64,000 nucleotides of DNA from positions 3,658,001-3,722,000 of the forward strand of contig JBGLNJ010000001.1 of NCBI GenBank assembly GCA_041300525.1, read 5' to 3'. This DNA comes from JBGLNJ01 sp041300525 (lineage in GTDB: Bacteria > Chloroflexota > Anaerolineae > Fen-1058). Below are positions 17,624-26,394 of this stretch, one piece after another. Positions within the stretch are counted from its first letter, which is position 1. Each line of letters begins with the position of its first letter. Position numbers and translations under genes: made by a program. A model generated the notes under the pieces. It was not told where the DNA came from and ran no database searches. It saw only the letters and a list, made by a program, of their open reading frames with translations.

Positions 17624-20051
17624 AACCGGGCGGCCGGTCGTCATCTCCGACACGATTGGCTACGCCAATCGCGCCTCGCCGATGTGGGTTGACCTGGAGC
17701 AGACCCGGTGGCTGCACTCGTACGTCGGCGCGCCGATTCGAGTCAGAGGCCAGGTCGTCGGTTTCCTGAATCTCAATAGTGCGACCGTTGGATTCTTTAC
17801 GGACGCGCACGCGGAACGGCTGCAAGCCTTTGCCGATCAGGCTGCTATCGCTATCGAGAACGCGCGCGTGTTCCAACTGGCACGCCAACATGTTCAGCGC
17901 CAGGTCCTCATCAACGAGGTGTCGGTGGCTCTCAACCGGCCCATCGAATTGCAGACCGTCCTTCAAGTCACCGTGGCGGGCCTGGCGCAGGCGCTCGACG
18001 TCGGCCAGGCCAGTCTGTCGCTGTTTGGCGAGACACGCCAGCACCTGATCGTCATGGCCGACCACGCCGCGCCGGGCAGCTTGTCGGCCATGGGGCTTCG
18101 GATTCCGATGGAAGGCAACCGGGCCATGCAGCAGACGCTTGATACCCAAGCGCCGCTGGCGATTGAGGACGCGCAACATGATCCGCTGACTTTGAGCATG
18201 TGGGATATGTTGGCCCAGCGTGATGTGCGCTCGATGTTGATCGTGCCGATCGTCGCGCGAGACCTGGCGGTTGGCACGATTACGTGCAATGCTATCAAAG
18301 CCCCGCGTCGCTTCAGTTCAGACGAGATCGGGTTGGCTCAAACCGTGGCCAACCTGGCCGCCGTGCGGATCGAGCAGGCCCGCCTGTTTGAGGCTGAGCG
18401 GATCGCGCGCCATCAAGCGCAGCAACGCGCGCTCGATCTGAGCGGGCTGTACTCGATCACGCGGGCGACCAGCCGCTCGCTCGACTTGGGCGATGTCTTG
18501 TCGCAGGCGCTCACCTCTGCGCTGGTCTCGCTGCAATTCGACGTTGGATATATCGCGCTGGTGGCAGAAGTGGAAAGCGATGGCGTGCCGCCACGCTTGC
18601 AGTTGCGAGCGGAACGCGGCATGCCGGCCGCCATACGCGCACGACTGGAACAGAGCCTGGAGAACACACTGGCCGAGTGTGTTCTCCAACGCCGGCAGAT
18701 CGTGGCGCTTGACGCGGAGCACACCAGTGGCGTTGGCGTTGTACCCAACGCGGCCTCGCCAACGTCCAGCAGTTCAGACGGATTTGAGACGAGCGGTTGG
18801 AGCGCCTATATCGGCGTTCCCTTGATGTACCAGGAACAAGCTTTGGGTGCGCTCTGTCTATTCTCGCGCCAGCCACGCTTGACCACAGCCCAGAGCCTGT
18901 CCTTTCTCGATAGCGTCGGCCAGCAGATTGCCGCAGCGGCGATCAATGCCCAATTCGTTCAGGCGACACTCAACGAGCGTAGTCGCCTGAGGTCGCTGAT
19001 CGAGTCCAACCGCGATGGGATCATTCTGACCGGCCTGGATGGGCGCATCCTCGTCGCCAATACGCCGGTGATGGAAATGTTGAAACTCGCCGGTTTGCCC
19101 TCAAGCTGGCTGGGGCGTTCGCTGGGCGAGGCGCTATGGGCGCTGCGACGTTCCGCGCCGGAAGCGGCAAAAGTGGCGCGGGCGGAACTGCGTCGCGCGC
19201 GTAGCGAGGCGCATGACCAGTCGGTCAACGAGGGCGAGTTAAAAGTGCCGCCCCGTGTGATTCACTGGCTGAGCTTGCCGGTTCAGGTCGGCAGCAAGTC
19301 TCTCGGGCGGCTGGTGGTGTTGCGCGACATGACGAACGAACGCGCGGTCGAGCGGCTGCGCGACGATATGACTCACACGATGGTGCACGATTTGCGCAAT
19401 CCCCTGACGGGCATCTCGGTATCGCTCGGCCTGTTGATGAGCGGCGTGATGGGCGCAGTGTCACCCACTCAACGCGAGATTCTGGAAATTGCCGATCGCA
19501 GCACGCGCCGGATGACGGAAATGGTGAACGCGATCCTGGATGTCAATCGCCTGGAAAGTGGCCGGATGCCACTGCATCACAAGCTGGTGGCGATCAACCT
19601 TCTGGCCATGGATGTGATTCAGATGGAAACGGCAGTCGCCAGCGAAAGGGGCATCAGCACGGAAAGTGACATTCCCTTGTCACTGCCGGGCGTCTGGGCC
19701 GACGAAACCTTGATCCGGCGCGTGCTCCAAAACCTGATCGGCAATGCGATCAAGTTCACTCCGCCGGGCGGGCGTGTCTGGGTATCCGCTCGATCCGAGG
19801 ACAAACCCAAGCGCCAGGTGGTGCTGTCGGTCCGCGATACCGGCACCGGTATTCCGCTTGAGATTCAGCCACGCCTGTTCCAGAAATTCGCCGCCGGCGA
19901 GCAGGAAGAACATGGAAGCGGTCTGGGCCTGGCATTCTGCAAATTGGCCGTCGAAGCGCACGAAGGGCGCATCTGGGTCGAAAGCACGTCGGAGCATGGC
20001 ACGACGATTGCCTTTAGTTTGGCCGCGGCTGAAGGCCATCAAATCGTTTGA
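17616..20051 (+). CDS. Multi-GAF/PAS sensor histidine kinase, N-terminus missing
   Basis: About 811 residues remain. A partial GAF domain (starting mid-domain) is followed by two complete GAF domains (about residues 105-255 and 275-450), a PAS-like domain (about 455-560), HisKA with the phospho-His in MVHDLRNPLTG near residue 590, and HATPase_c with N-box NLIGNAIKF, DTGTGIP and GSGLGLAF. The frame is open upstream through V-A-G-F-P-S-L-Q-Q without a proper ribosome site, and similarity begins inside a GAF fold. The gene therefore lost its true start where it meets the LysM lipoprotein. No membrane helix is visible; the kinase would be cytosolic. Confidence 0.85.
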   Translation: MIETGRPVVISDTIGYANRASPMWVDLEQTRWLHSYVGAPIRVRGQVVGFLNLNSATVGFFTDAHAERLQAFADQAAIAIENARVFQLARQHVQRQVLINEVSVALNRPIELQTVLQVTVAGLAQALDVGQASLSLFGETRQHLIVMADHAAPGSLSAMGLRIPMEGNRAMQQTLDTQAPLAIEDAQHDPLTLSMWDMLAQRDVRSMLIVPIVARDLAVGTITCNAIKAPRRFSSDEIGLAQTVANLAAVRIEQARLFEAERIARHQAQQRALDLSGLYSITRATSRSLDLGDVLSQALTSALVSLQFDVGYIALVAEVESDGVPPRLQLRAERGMPAAIRARLEQSLENTLAECVLQRRQIVALDAEHTSGVGVVPNAASPTSSSSDGFETSGWSAYIGVPLMYQEQALGALCLFSRQPRLTTAQSLSFLDSVGQQIAAAAINAQFVQATLNERSRLRSLIESNRDGIILTGLDGRILVANTPVMEMLKLAGLPSSWLGRSLGEALWALRRSAPEAAKVARAELRRARSEAHDQSVNEGELKVPPRVIHWLSLPVQVGSKSLGRLVVLRDMTNERAVERLRDDMTHTMVHDLRNPLTGISVSLGLLMSGVMGAVSPTQREILEIADRSTRRMTEMVNAILDVNRLESGRMPLHHKLVAINLLAMDVIQMETAVASERGISTESDIPLSLPGVWADETLIRRVLQNLIGNAIKFTPPGGRVWVSARSEDKPKRQVVLSVRDTGTGIPLEIQPRLFQKFAAGEQEEHGSGLGLAFCKLAVEAHEGRIWVESTSEHGTTIAFSLAAAEGHQIV

Positions 20052-20073
20052 TGGAGAAAACATCGAACGTTTG

Positions 20074-20382
20074 CTAGCGGAGGAGCGCCGGAGGAAGCCA
20101 GAAGCGCCCATAACCGGAGAGGGTCACCACGGTGCTTGCGATTAGGATCAGCGCGCTCAAGCCGAGCAGGACGTAATCGGCGCGGCAGTAGGTCAGGCGC
20201 GTCAACCACGTGCGCGGGCGCACGCCAAAACTGCGCAAGTCCATCGCATCTATCGTTTCTTCGCCGCCCACGATAGCCTGCACCACCACTGGCGCCAAGA
20301 GTGGGGCGGTGCGGCGAATTTGTTGTACCACTCCGCCGCTCAGGCGTTCCAGCTCGTAGCCCCACGCGCGCTGCACATCGTA
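20074..20382 (-). pseudogene. EcfT (ECF transporter T component), C-terminal fragment
   Basis: About 100 residues match the C-terminal half of EcfT, starting at the coupling-helix region (QRAWGYELERLSGG, compared with QRARGYEMESLSGG in the intact gene next door) and containing EETIDAMDLRSFGVRPRTW. It is a diverged paralogue, not a recent copy: the first Ala-Arg-Gly coupling motif reads Ala-Trp-Gly. The membrane-spanning N-terminal half is missing. Similarity ends at about 20382, just before the terminator of the intact gene. Confidence 0.82.
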
Positions 20383-20391
20383 AGTTAATGA

Positions 20392-20418
20392 GCAAGGCCC
20401 GCACTTGGCGGGCCTTGC
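20392..20418. terminator. Strong hairpin downstream of ecfT
   Basis: GCAAGGCCCGC (20392-20402), loop ACTTG, GCGGGCCTTGC (20408-20418): an 11-bp perfect stem between the intact EcfT gene and the EcfT fragment. No long T-run follows on either strand. Confidence 0.7.
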
Positions 20419-20436
20419 TTGTTCATGAACGCATAT

Positions 20437-21327
20437 CTACTTGCCAGTCAGATGGTATATCCAGTCTGGCGCCCAGAATGTGCCATACCCCATCCACCGC
20501 AGGATGATGGAAATCACCAGGACGGCAACTCCCAGGCCAATGAACAAATAGTCGCGCCGCTCATAGTGCAGTTCCCGCAGCCAGGTGCGCGGACGCACCC
20601 CAAAGGCGCGCAGATCCATGGCGTCAATCACTTCTTCTCCGGTGAGAATCGCTTGCATGGTTACCGGCACGATCAACGGAGCCAGGCGGCGCAGGCGGCT
20701 GATGATGCCGCCACTCAGGCTTTCCATCTCATAACCGCGGGCGCGCTGCGCGTCCACTGTGATGGCAAAATCCCGCCCCAGAGTCGGGATGAACCGAAAG
20801 GCCAGGTCCATCGTGAACGATACTTTGTCGGGCAGACCCATCCGCCGAAAGCTGACGCCATAGACGGACGGGTCTATCGTGTAGGGAATCGGGATGGCCA
20901 GGATCGCCATTGTAAACATGCGCATCATCTGCGTGACGGCGAAAAAGACCCTCAGGGTGGTGATGGTGATGTGAAGGTTCCAATTGACGCCAGGGATTTT
21001 GAGGGTAGGAGTCTGGATAAGCGCTGGAGAGGTATCCTGAAGCACCGACATCGGCCCGCCCCGACCGGAGAGCAGGGCATTAACGCCGACGATGACGACG
21101 ATGAAGATTAGAAAGAATATCCAGGCTCGCTTGATGTCCTGCCATTCGATGCGCGCCAGGAGGTATAGAACGATGGACAGGACAAACAGTGGGAATAAAA
21201 GGCGGATGTCCCAAATCTGGGCGATGGCGAATGAAGCGAACAGGCAAGCCAGAAAGATCAGCCTGGCGCGTGGGTCAAGCCTCTGGATAATCGTATTGCG
21301 CGGCCGATACTTCCAGGCTACGAGCAC
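20437..21327 (-). CDS. ecfT: ECF transporter transmembrane T component
   Basis: The 296-aa protein has five to six hydrophobic helices and the EcfT signatures: an N-terminal LDPRARL segment, then ARGYEMESLSGG and GEEVIDAMDLRAFGVRPRTW, where the Ala-Arg-Gly and adjacent segments touch the ATPases. It links the EcfA ATPases to a substrate-binding S protein in vitamin/metal uptake. The S-component gene is immediately upstream (no gap). No ATPase gene is in the window, so the cassette is incomplete here. Confidence 0.9.
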   Translation of the reverse strand: MLVAWKYRPRNTIIQRLDPRARLIFLACLFASFAIAQIWDIRLLFPLFVLSIVLYLLARIEWQDIKRAWIFFLIFIVVIVGVNALLSGRGGPMSVLQDTSPALIQTPTLKIPGVNWNLHITITTLRVFFAVTQMMRMFTMAILAIPIPYTIDPSVYGVSFRRMGLPDKVSFTMDLAFRFIPTLGRDFAITVDAQRARGYEMESLSGGIISRLRRLAPLIVPVTMQAILTGEEVIDAMDLRAFGVRPRTWLRELHYERRDYLFIGLGVAVLVISIILRWMGYGTFWAPDWIYHLTGK

Positions 21328-21873
21328 TTATCTACCTCGCCTCGAAACCACTGCCTGATAAGCCACCATCAGGATGGGCAGCAGAATGACCGTTACGATC
21401 GTATTGCCGATGATGGCTGGCACCCAGTAGCCTCCAATGGCGGTGGCCCAGTCAATCCCACCGGTGAGCTTTTCCATCACGGAGGCAAACAACATGCCGA
21501 CGAGAATGCCGACGATGCCAAAGCCGATAGCGATGCTAATGTCCTTCAGCTTGCGATAGTCCTTGATCATCAGCATGGCCAGGCCGGGGATAAGCCCCAT
21601 GATGCCATTGCCGACGTCCCAGTGCCACCAGAACCCAAAGCCGCTAATAGCATCGCCCAGGATATTGCCGACCAGTCCGGCAATAAATCCGACCCAGGGG
21701 CCAAAAGCGACGCCAAAGAAAATCATCACGGCCACCGCGGGACGGAAAGTGATGTTCCCCGCTGCAGGCAAGGGGACGATGTTGGTGAACCACGATAGGA
21801 CGCCATACAGTGCTGCCCCGATGGCGCCATAGACCACCTGTCGAGTTTTGAATTCCCAAAGCTTGCCGTTCAT
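21328..21873 (-). CDS. ECF transporter S component
   Basis: The 181-aa membrane protein has about six helices. It contains an N-terminal TRQVVYGAIGAALYGVLSW segment and FRPAVAVMIFFGVAFGPWVGF, followed by GNILGD, all usual in ECF S components. The substrate cannot be read from sequence. ATG at 21873 has AGGAG eight bases upstream and is preferred over an upstream in-frame codon. It is directly followed by ecfT, so both form one transport operon. Confidence 0.85.
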   Translation of the reverse strand: MNGKLWEFKTRQVVYGAIGAALYGVLSWFTNIVPLPAAGNITFRPAVAVMIFFGVAFGPWVGFIAGLVGNILGDAISGFGFWWHWDVGNGIMGLIPGLAMLMIKDYRKLKDISIAIGFGIVGILVGMLFASVMEKLTGGIDWATAIGGYWVPAIIGNTIVTVILLPILMVAYQAVVSRRGR

Positions 21874-21981
21874 AGCATGTCTCCTGGTATTATAGGTTTC
21901 GCAGGTTCTTGACAGAGCCTGCATTGCGGGTAAAGTATCTCCGCCCCATCATCCAGCGAGGTCGGAGCCTGTTGACGACCC

Positions 21982-22215
21982 TTTGATTTGCTCATCACCG
22001 ACTACAAGATGCCGGACCTCGACGGCTTGATGCTGGCGACGCGCATCCGGCGTTTGTATCCGTTGACGGCCATCGTCATGATGTCGGCCTACGGCAACGA
22101 CGATTTGCGCGCGCGCGCCACGCGCGTGAGTATCCGGCATTTTTTGGACAAGCCGGTACAGTTGACCGACATTCGCCTGGCCGTTCTCGAAGAGTTGAGC
22201 CGGCCCAAGCGGTAG
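21982..22215 (+). pseudogene. Response-regulator receiver fragment
   Basis: About 78 residues match the second two-thirds of a CheY-like receiver, starting just before the phospho-acceptor region (FDLLITDYKMPDLDG) and including the conserved Ser in VMMSAYG and the Lys in FLDKPVQ. The first strands with the acidic pair are missing and no start signal precedes it. The break is at about 21980, next to the ECF genes on the other strand. Confidence 0.82.
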
Positions 22216-22438
22216 AGCGCGAAAGAACATCATTTTGCCAGGCCCTCGCGTGCCCCCGATCACGTCTCGGGTCCCCGTGATTCCGATTTGCCCATTGATT
22301 GCCGTTCGGTTCTATGCTATCATGGATCAATGTCTGCCGTGTTGCCTGAATAGGTCCGGCTCGATTCCAATTCAAGAAACCCATATCCAAGTCTACACTC
22401 ATAGATGCACTGCCTTGGCCGGCGGAAGAGATTGGCAT

Positions 22439-22468
22439 TTGGCAAAATTGCCCAAAGCGTGCTAGAAT
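22439..22468 (+). promoter_or_regulatory. Possible sigma-70 promoter
   Basis: TTGGCA (22439-22444), an 18-nt spacer and TAGAAT (22463-22468) precede the two-gene membrane/YtxH operon by 17 bp. Confidence 0.5.
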
Positions 22469-22485
22469 AGTCGCCGAGGTGGACA

Positions 22486-22989
22486 ATGGCCGAACAACTT
22501 CCCACGCCGATGACCGAAGGGGCGCCGACCGCACAAACCGCGCCAGCAACGCCAGAACCTTCTGCTGACGAACGGCGAAAACGCCGGCTTATTCTCTATG
22601 GTTCCATTGCGGGACTGGTGGTGTTGCTCATCCTCTTGGCCTTGGCGGTCTACTGGGCCGTTCAGCCGCAAAACCAAGACATCACACGCGGCATGCGCGA
22701 TGTGGCGATCATCTTTCTGGCATTCCTGTCCATCGTCATCGGCGCGATGCTCGTCGCCTTGCTCTATCAGGTGACGATGTTGACCTTGCTCCTGCGCGAC
22801 GAGGTCAAGCCCTTGCTCGAATCCATCAACGAGACGATGAACACGGTGCGCGGGACGGCGGTGTTCATGAGTAACAATGTCGTGGAACCCACAATCAAGG
22901 TTGCCAGCACGCTTTCAGGCGTGTGGCGATCACTGGAGACTCTGGCCGGTATCCGGTCCAGCGTTCAACCGAAGCAAAGAAAGGAGTAA
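22486..22989 (+). CDS. Two-helix membrane protein, hypothetical
   Basis: The 167-aa protein has a Pro/Ala/Thr-rich cytosolic start, two membrane helices (about residues 37-58 and 72-100) and a C-terminal amphipathic segment (LLRDEVKPLLESINETMNTVRG) resembling DUF948-type proteins. It is followed after 4 bp by a YtxH-family gene, a common pairing in envelope-stress or general-stress operons. Function is not established. Confidence 0.65.
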   Translation: MAEQLPTPMTEGAPTAQTAPATPEPSADERRKRRLILYGSIAGLVVLLILLALAVYWAVQPQNQDITRGMRDVAIIFLAFLSIVIGAMLVALLYQVTMLTLLLRDEVKPLLESINETMNTVRGTAVFMSNNVVEPTIKVASTLSGVWRSLETLAGIRSSVQPKQRKE

Positions 22990-22993
22990 TCTG

Positions 22994-23419
22994 ATGAGCG
23001 ACAATGGTGGCAGCGAGACCGGGGCCTTTTTGGCCGGGTTCATCGTCGGTGGGCTGGTCGGCGCGGCGACGGCGCTGATTTTGGCCCCGCAGTCGGGTGA
23101 GCGGACACGCACCCAGATCCGCGAAAAGAGCATTGAACTGCGCGACCGGGCCGAGGATTTGGCCGAAGATACGCGCGTGCGCGCCGAACGGCTCGCGGAG
23201 GAAGCGCAACTGCGCGCCGAAGAAGCTGTCGCGGAAGCGCGCAAGCGGGCTGAGGAGTTACAACAGCGCGGACGCCGAGTCTATGAAGACCAGCGCACTC
23301 GCTTGACGAGCGCAGTTGAAGATGGCAAAAAGGCTGCTCTGCGCAAGAAGGAAGAACTGTTGGGCGGCCAGGCTGGAAAGGTTGAACTTCCCGCGCAACC
23401 GGCTGAGCCAGCGGCGTAA
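22994..23419 (+). CDS. YtxH-domain coiled-coil membrane protein
   Basis: The 141-aa protein has a single glycine-rich membrane helix (FLAGFIVGGLVGAATALILAP) followed by SGERTR and a long charged coiled coil, the YtxH pattern. ATG at 22994 follows AAGGAG. It is the second gene of an operon with a DUF948-like protein and is closed by an intrinsic terminator. YtxH proteins are linked to general stress in Firmicutes; their biochemical role is unknown. Confidence 0.8.
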   Translation: MSDNGGSETGAFLAGFIVGGLVGAATALILAPQSGERTRTQIREKSIELRDRAEDLAEDTRVRAERLAEEAQLRAEEAVAEARKRAEELQQRGRRVYEDQRTRLTSAVEDGKKAALRKKEELLGGQAGKVELPAQPAEPAA

Positions 23420-23484
23420 CACCTGCGACATTATCCATGCAATGCTGTCCAATAGGGGGCGGCGACAGTTTGACGTGCCAGAAA

Positions 23485-23511
23485 AGAGCAGGGAAGCCCC
23501 TGCTCTTTTTT
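23485..23511 (+). terminator. Intrinsic terminator
   Basis: AGAGCAGGG (23485-23493), loop AAGC, CCCTGCTCT (23498-23506) and a T-run. It ends the YtxH operon. It lies 19 bp before the larA start. Confidence 0.9.
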
Positions 23512-23529
23512 ATGGGCCAGAGAAAAATC

Positions 23530-24804
23530 ATGCGCTTGAAATTGGCTTACGGTCGTTCTGGGTTGGAGATTGAATTACCGAGCGATGCGCCGGCGACCAT
23601 CATCGAGCCGCAGCGTGTGCTCGGCTTGCCCGATGAACAAGCGGCGATCACGTCTGCGCTGCGCGCGCCGCTGGGGACGCGCCCACTGCGCGACATAGTA
23701 CGCCCGGAAGATACTGTAGCCGTAGTGTTCAGCGACCTGACCCGGCCTATGCCCAACGACCGGGTGTTGCCGCCCCTCTTGAACGAATTGGCGCTGGCCG
23801 GCGTTCCCAACTCGCAAATCGTGCTCATCAATGGCCTGGGCACTCATCGCCCTCAGACCGAGGCCGAGCTAAACGGGATGCTCGGCAATCGGGTGATCGA
23901 GCGGTACCGCGTCGTGCAGCACAATGCCTGGGACGACGAAAACCTGGTCGAGGTCTGCCGGAACTACACGGGGCGGCCAGTGCGCGTCAACCGGACGTAC
24001 TGGCAAGCTTCGGCGCGCATCTTGACCGGCTTTATTGAGCCGCACATGTTCGCCGGATTCAGCGGTGGCCCCAAAGCCGTGCTGCCCGGCATCGCCGACA
24101 TCGAAGCCATCATGGATAATCACAGCGCCTTCATGCTGGCCGATCCGCGAGCCACGTGGGCCATGTTGGAGGGCAATCCGGTCTGGGAGGAAATGTTGGC
24201 CGTCGCTCAAAGCGCGTCGCCGACTTTCCTGCTCAACGTCACGCTGAATCGAGATCGCCAAATCACGGGCGTCTTTGCGGGCGATCTGGTGGAGGCACAT
24301 CGCGCCGGAGCAGGCATTGTCCGGCAGACGGCCATGCAGCCGGTGCGCGCGCCGTTTGACATTGTGATCACGAGCAACAGCGGCTACCCGTTGGACCTCA
24401 ACCTGTACCAGGCCGTCAAGGGCATGTCGGCGGCGGCCCGCATCGTGAAACCGGGCGGCGATATTATCGTCGCCGCCGAATGTTGGGATGGCATTCCGGC
24501 GCACGGCGAATATCGCCGCTTGTTGTGGGAAGCCAGATCTCCGCGCGATTTGCTGGAGCGCGTGATGACGCCGGGCTTTCGGTGTCACGATCAGTGGGAG
24601 GCGCAGATTCAGGCCCAGATTCAGATCAAGGCCAACGTGCACGTTTACGCCGACAATCTCTCCGATGAGGAATTGAGGCGGGCGCTGGTCACTCCGTGCC
24701 GCTCGATTGAAGAGACCGTCGCCCGGCTGCGCAGCGAAAAGCCAGGCGCGACTATCGCGGTTTTGCCGGAAGGCCCTCAGGCGGTTCCCTATATCGGAGT
24801 GTGA
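23530..24804 (+). CDS. larA: LarA-type lactate racemase / nickel-pincer enzyme family
   Basis: The 424-aa protein matches the LarA family, which binds a nickel-pincer nucleotide through a lysine and racemises lactate or other 2-hydroxyacids. Visible blocks are VFSDLTRPMPND, LINGLGTHRPQTEAEL, HNAWDDE, GFIEPHMFAGFSGGPKAVLPGIA and the later SNSGYPLDLNLYQAVKG. Length is as expected. The stop is directly followed by the ATG of an FAD-linked oxidase, so the pair may turn over 2-hydroxyacids: one racemises, the other oxidises. Cofactor-synthesis genes larB/C/E are not in the window. Confidence 0.85.
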   Translation: MRLKLAYGRSGLEIELPSDAPATIIEPQRVLGLPDEQAAITSALRAPLGTRPLRDIVRPEDTVAVVFSDLTRPMPNDRVLPPLLNELALAGVPNSQIVLINGLGTHRPQTEAELNGMLGNRVIERYRVVQHNAWDDENLVEVCRNYTGRPVRVNRTYWQASARILTGFIEPHMFAGFSGGPKAVLPGIADIEAIMDNHSAFMLADPRATWAMLEGNPVWEEMLAVAQSASPTFLLNVTLNRDRQITGVFAGDLVEAHRAGAGIVRQTAMQPVRAPFDIVITSNSGYPLDLNLYQAVKGMSAAARIVKPGGDIIVAAECWDGIPAHGEYRRLLWEARSPRDLLERVMTPGFRCHDQWEAQIQAQIQIKANVHVYADNLSDEELRRALVTPCRSIEETVARLRSEKPGATIAVLPEGPQAVPYIGV

Positions 24805-26247
24805 ATGATCACAGACGTTGCCAAGCACGAATATCGGCCTGTGACCCCGGCGCTCGTCGCCCAGTTGCGCGCCATCGTCGGAGAGCAGCACGTCATCTAC
24901 GACGATCCGACGCGGATGCAAGATTACGCGCACGACGAGGTCGCGGGCGTCGAACATGCGCACATGCCGGAGGTCGTCGTCAGGCCAGATACGTCCGCGC
25001 AGATTGCCGAGATCATGCGGCTGGCGAACCGCGAGCGCATCCCGGTCACGCCGCGCGGTGCTGGCTCCGGACTTTCGTGTGGCGCGGTTCCGGTGTATGG
25101 CGGCATCTTGCTCTCGCTCGAGCGCATGAATCGTATCTTGGAGATTGATCGGGATAACATGATGGCTGTCGTCGAGCCTGGTGTGGTGACCAACGACATT
25201 AACGAGGCTGTCAGGGATTACGGGCTTTTCTATGCTGGTTATCCGATGAGCGTGGAGGTTTGCTTTATCGGCGGCAATGTGGCCGAAAATGCCGGCGGCG
25301 GTCGAGCCATCAAGTACGGCGTCACCGGACGTTACGTGCTGGGGATGGAGGCGGTGCTGCCCTCGGGTGAGATCGTTCAACTGGGCGGCAAACGAGTAAA
25401 GGATGTCACCGGTTACGATGTCTTGCGTCTGATGGTTGGATCCGAGGGGACGCTGGGCATCTTTACCCGCATCATCTTGCGGCTGCTGCCGCTGCCAATG
25501 GCTCGCGTGGTGTTGCTGATACTGTTTGCGGATGTGGCGACGGCCATTGCAGCCGTGCCCAAGATCATGACCCAGGGCCGGATTGTCCCGGCCTCCATCG
25601 AGTTCATGGATCGCCTGTCAGTGCAAACCGCCTACGATCACCTGGGAGAACGTCCACCCCAGCCGAACATTGGCGCTATGCTGCTCATCGAGCTGGATGG
25701 CAACAGCCAGGAACAGGTCGAAGCAGAATCTAATGCGATTGTTGACTTGTGCCTGGAAGCTGGGGCGCTGGAAGTGTATGTGGGCAACACACCCGCCACT
25801 GAGAAAAAGATGTGGCGTCCCCGGCAGATCATGGCGGAGGCATTCAAAGCCATCTGCCCGGTGCAGAGCCTGGAAGACATCGTCGTGCCGCTGGCGCAGA
25901 TCCCCCGCCTGAGGCCACAACTGCCACGACTCTCCCGGCAATATAATGTGCTGATTCCGTGCTATGGTCACGCAGCGGACGGCAATCTTCACACCACGGT
26001 TGTCAAGCAGCCCGAAACTCTCTTGGAGGAATGGCAGGCAAAACTGCCACAGGTTTTAGAGGACCTGTACAGTGTGGTCGCGCGACTCGGTGGAACCATC
26101 AGCGGAGAGCACGGCATTGGCTCCAAGCGCGCGCGTTACTTGCCGCTGGTGATGGACCCGGCGCTGATCGCTCTCCAGCGGCGCATCAAGCAAGCTTTTG
26201 ATCCGTTGAATATCTTGAACCCCGGCAAAATCTTTCCGTCGTCGTGA
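24805..26247 (+). CDS. glcD: FAD-linked 2-hydroxyacid oxidase (GlcD family)
   Basis: The 480-aa protein has the FAD-binding PCMH domain: VVRPDTSAQIAEIMRLAN, TPRGAGSGLSCGAVP, and GGNVAENAGGGRAIKYG. A C-terminal FAD-oxidase domain follows with the HAADGNLHT and GEHGIGSKRARYLPL signatures and a final NPGKIFP. These mark GlcD/D-lactate dehydrogenase-type enzymes. It starts directly after larA. The GlcE and iron-sulfur GlcF partners are not adjacent, so it may act alone or with distant subunits. Confidence 0.9.
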   Translation: MITDVAKHEYRPVTPALVAQLRAIVGEQHVIYDDPTRMQDYAHDEVAGVEHAHMPEVVVRPDTSAQIAEIMRLANRERIPVTPRGAGSGLSCGAVPVYGGILLSLERMNRILEIDRDNMMAVVEPGVVTNDINEAVRDYGLFYAGYPMSVEVCFIGGNVAENAGGGRAIKYGVTGRYVLGMEAVLPSGEIVQLGGKRVKDVTGYDVLRLMVGSEGTLGIFTRIILRLLPLPMARVVLLILFADVATAIAAVPKIMTQGRIVPASIEFMDRLSVQTAYDHLGERPPQPNIGAMLLIELDGNSQEQVEAESNAIVDLCLEAGALEVYVGNTPATEKKMWRPRQIMAEAFKAICPVQSLEDIVVPLAQIPRLRPQLPRLSRQYNVLIPCYGHAADGNLHTTVVKQPETLLEEWQAKLPQVLEDLYSVVARLGGTISGEHGIGSKRARYLPLVMDPALIALQRRIKQAFDPLNILNPGKIFPSS

Positions 26248-26262
26248 GTCGGAAGCTGCGGG

Positions 26263-26394
26263 TCAAAGGTCAGAGGTCAGATGGCGAATGGCCGTCGGCA
26301 GCCGAGCTAACAGATCGCCGGCCACCACGCCCGCATCACCGATGTCGCGCCTCGCAATTTCCCCCGCCAGCCCATGCAGGAACGCGATGACAAA
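26263..26394 (-). pseudogene. NAD(P)H-hydrate dehydratase, C-terminal fragment
   Basis: Forty-three residues on the minus strand match the very end of the ADP-dependent NAD(P)HX dehydratase (YjeF C-terminal/NnrD): FLHGLAGEIARRDIGDAG followed by VVAGDLLARLPTAIRHL. This tail pattern is typical. The rest of the gene is absent; the cut is at about 26390, at the start of the divergent MFS gene. Confidence 0.78.

Noticed and set aside
17577..18179. Minus-strand frame opposite the sensor kinase
   Set aside because: No recognisable motifs; it follows the codon periodicity of the plus-strand GAF domains.
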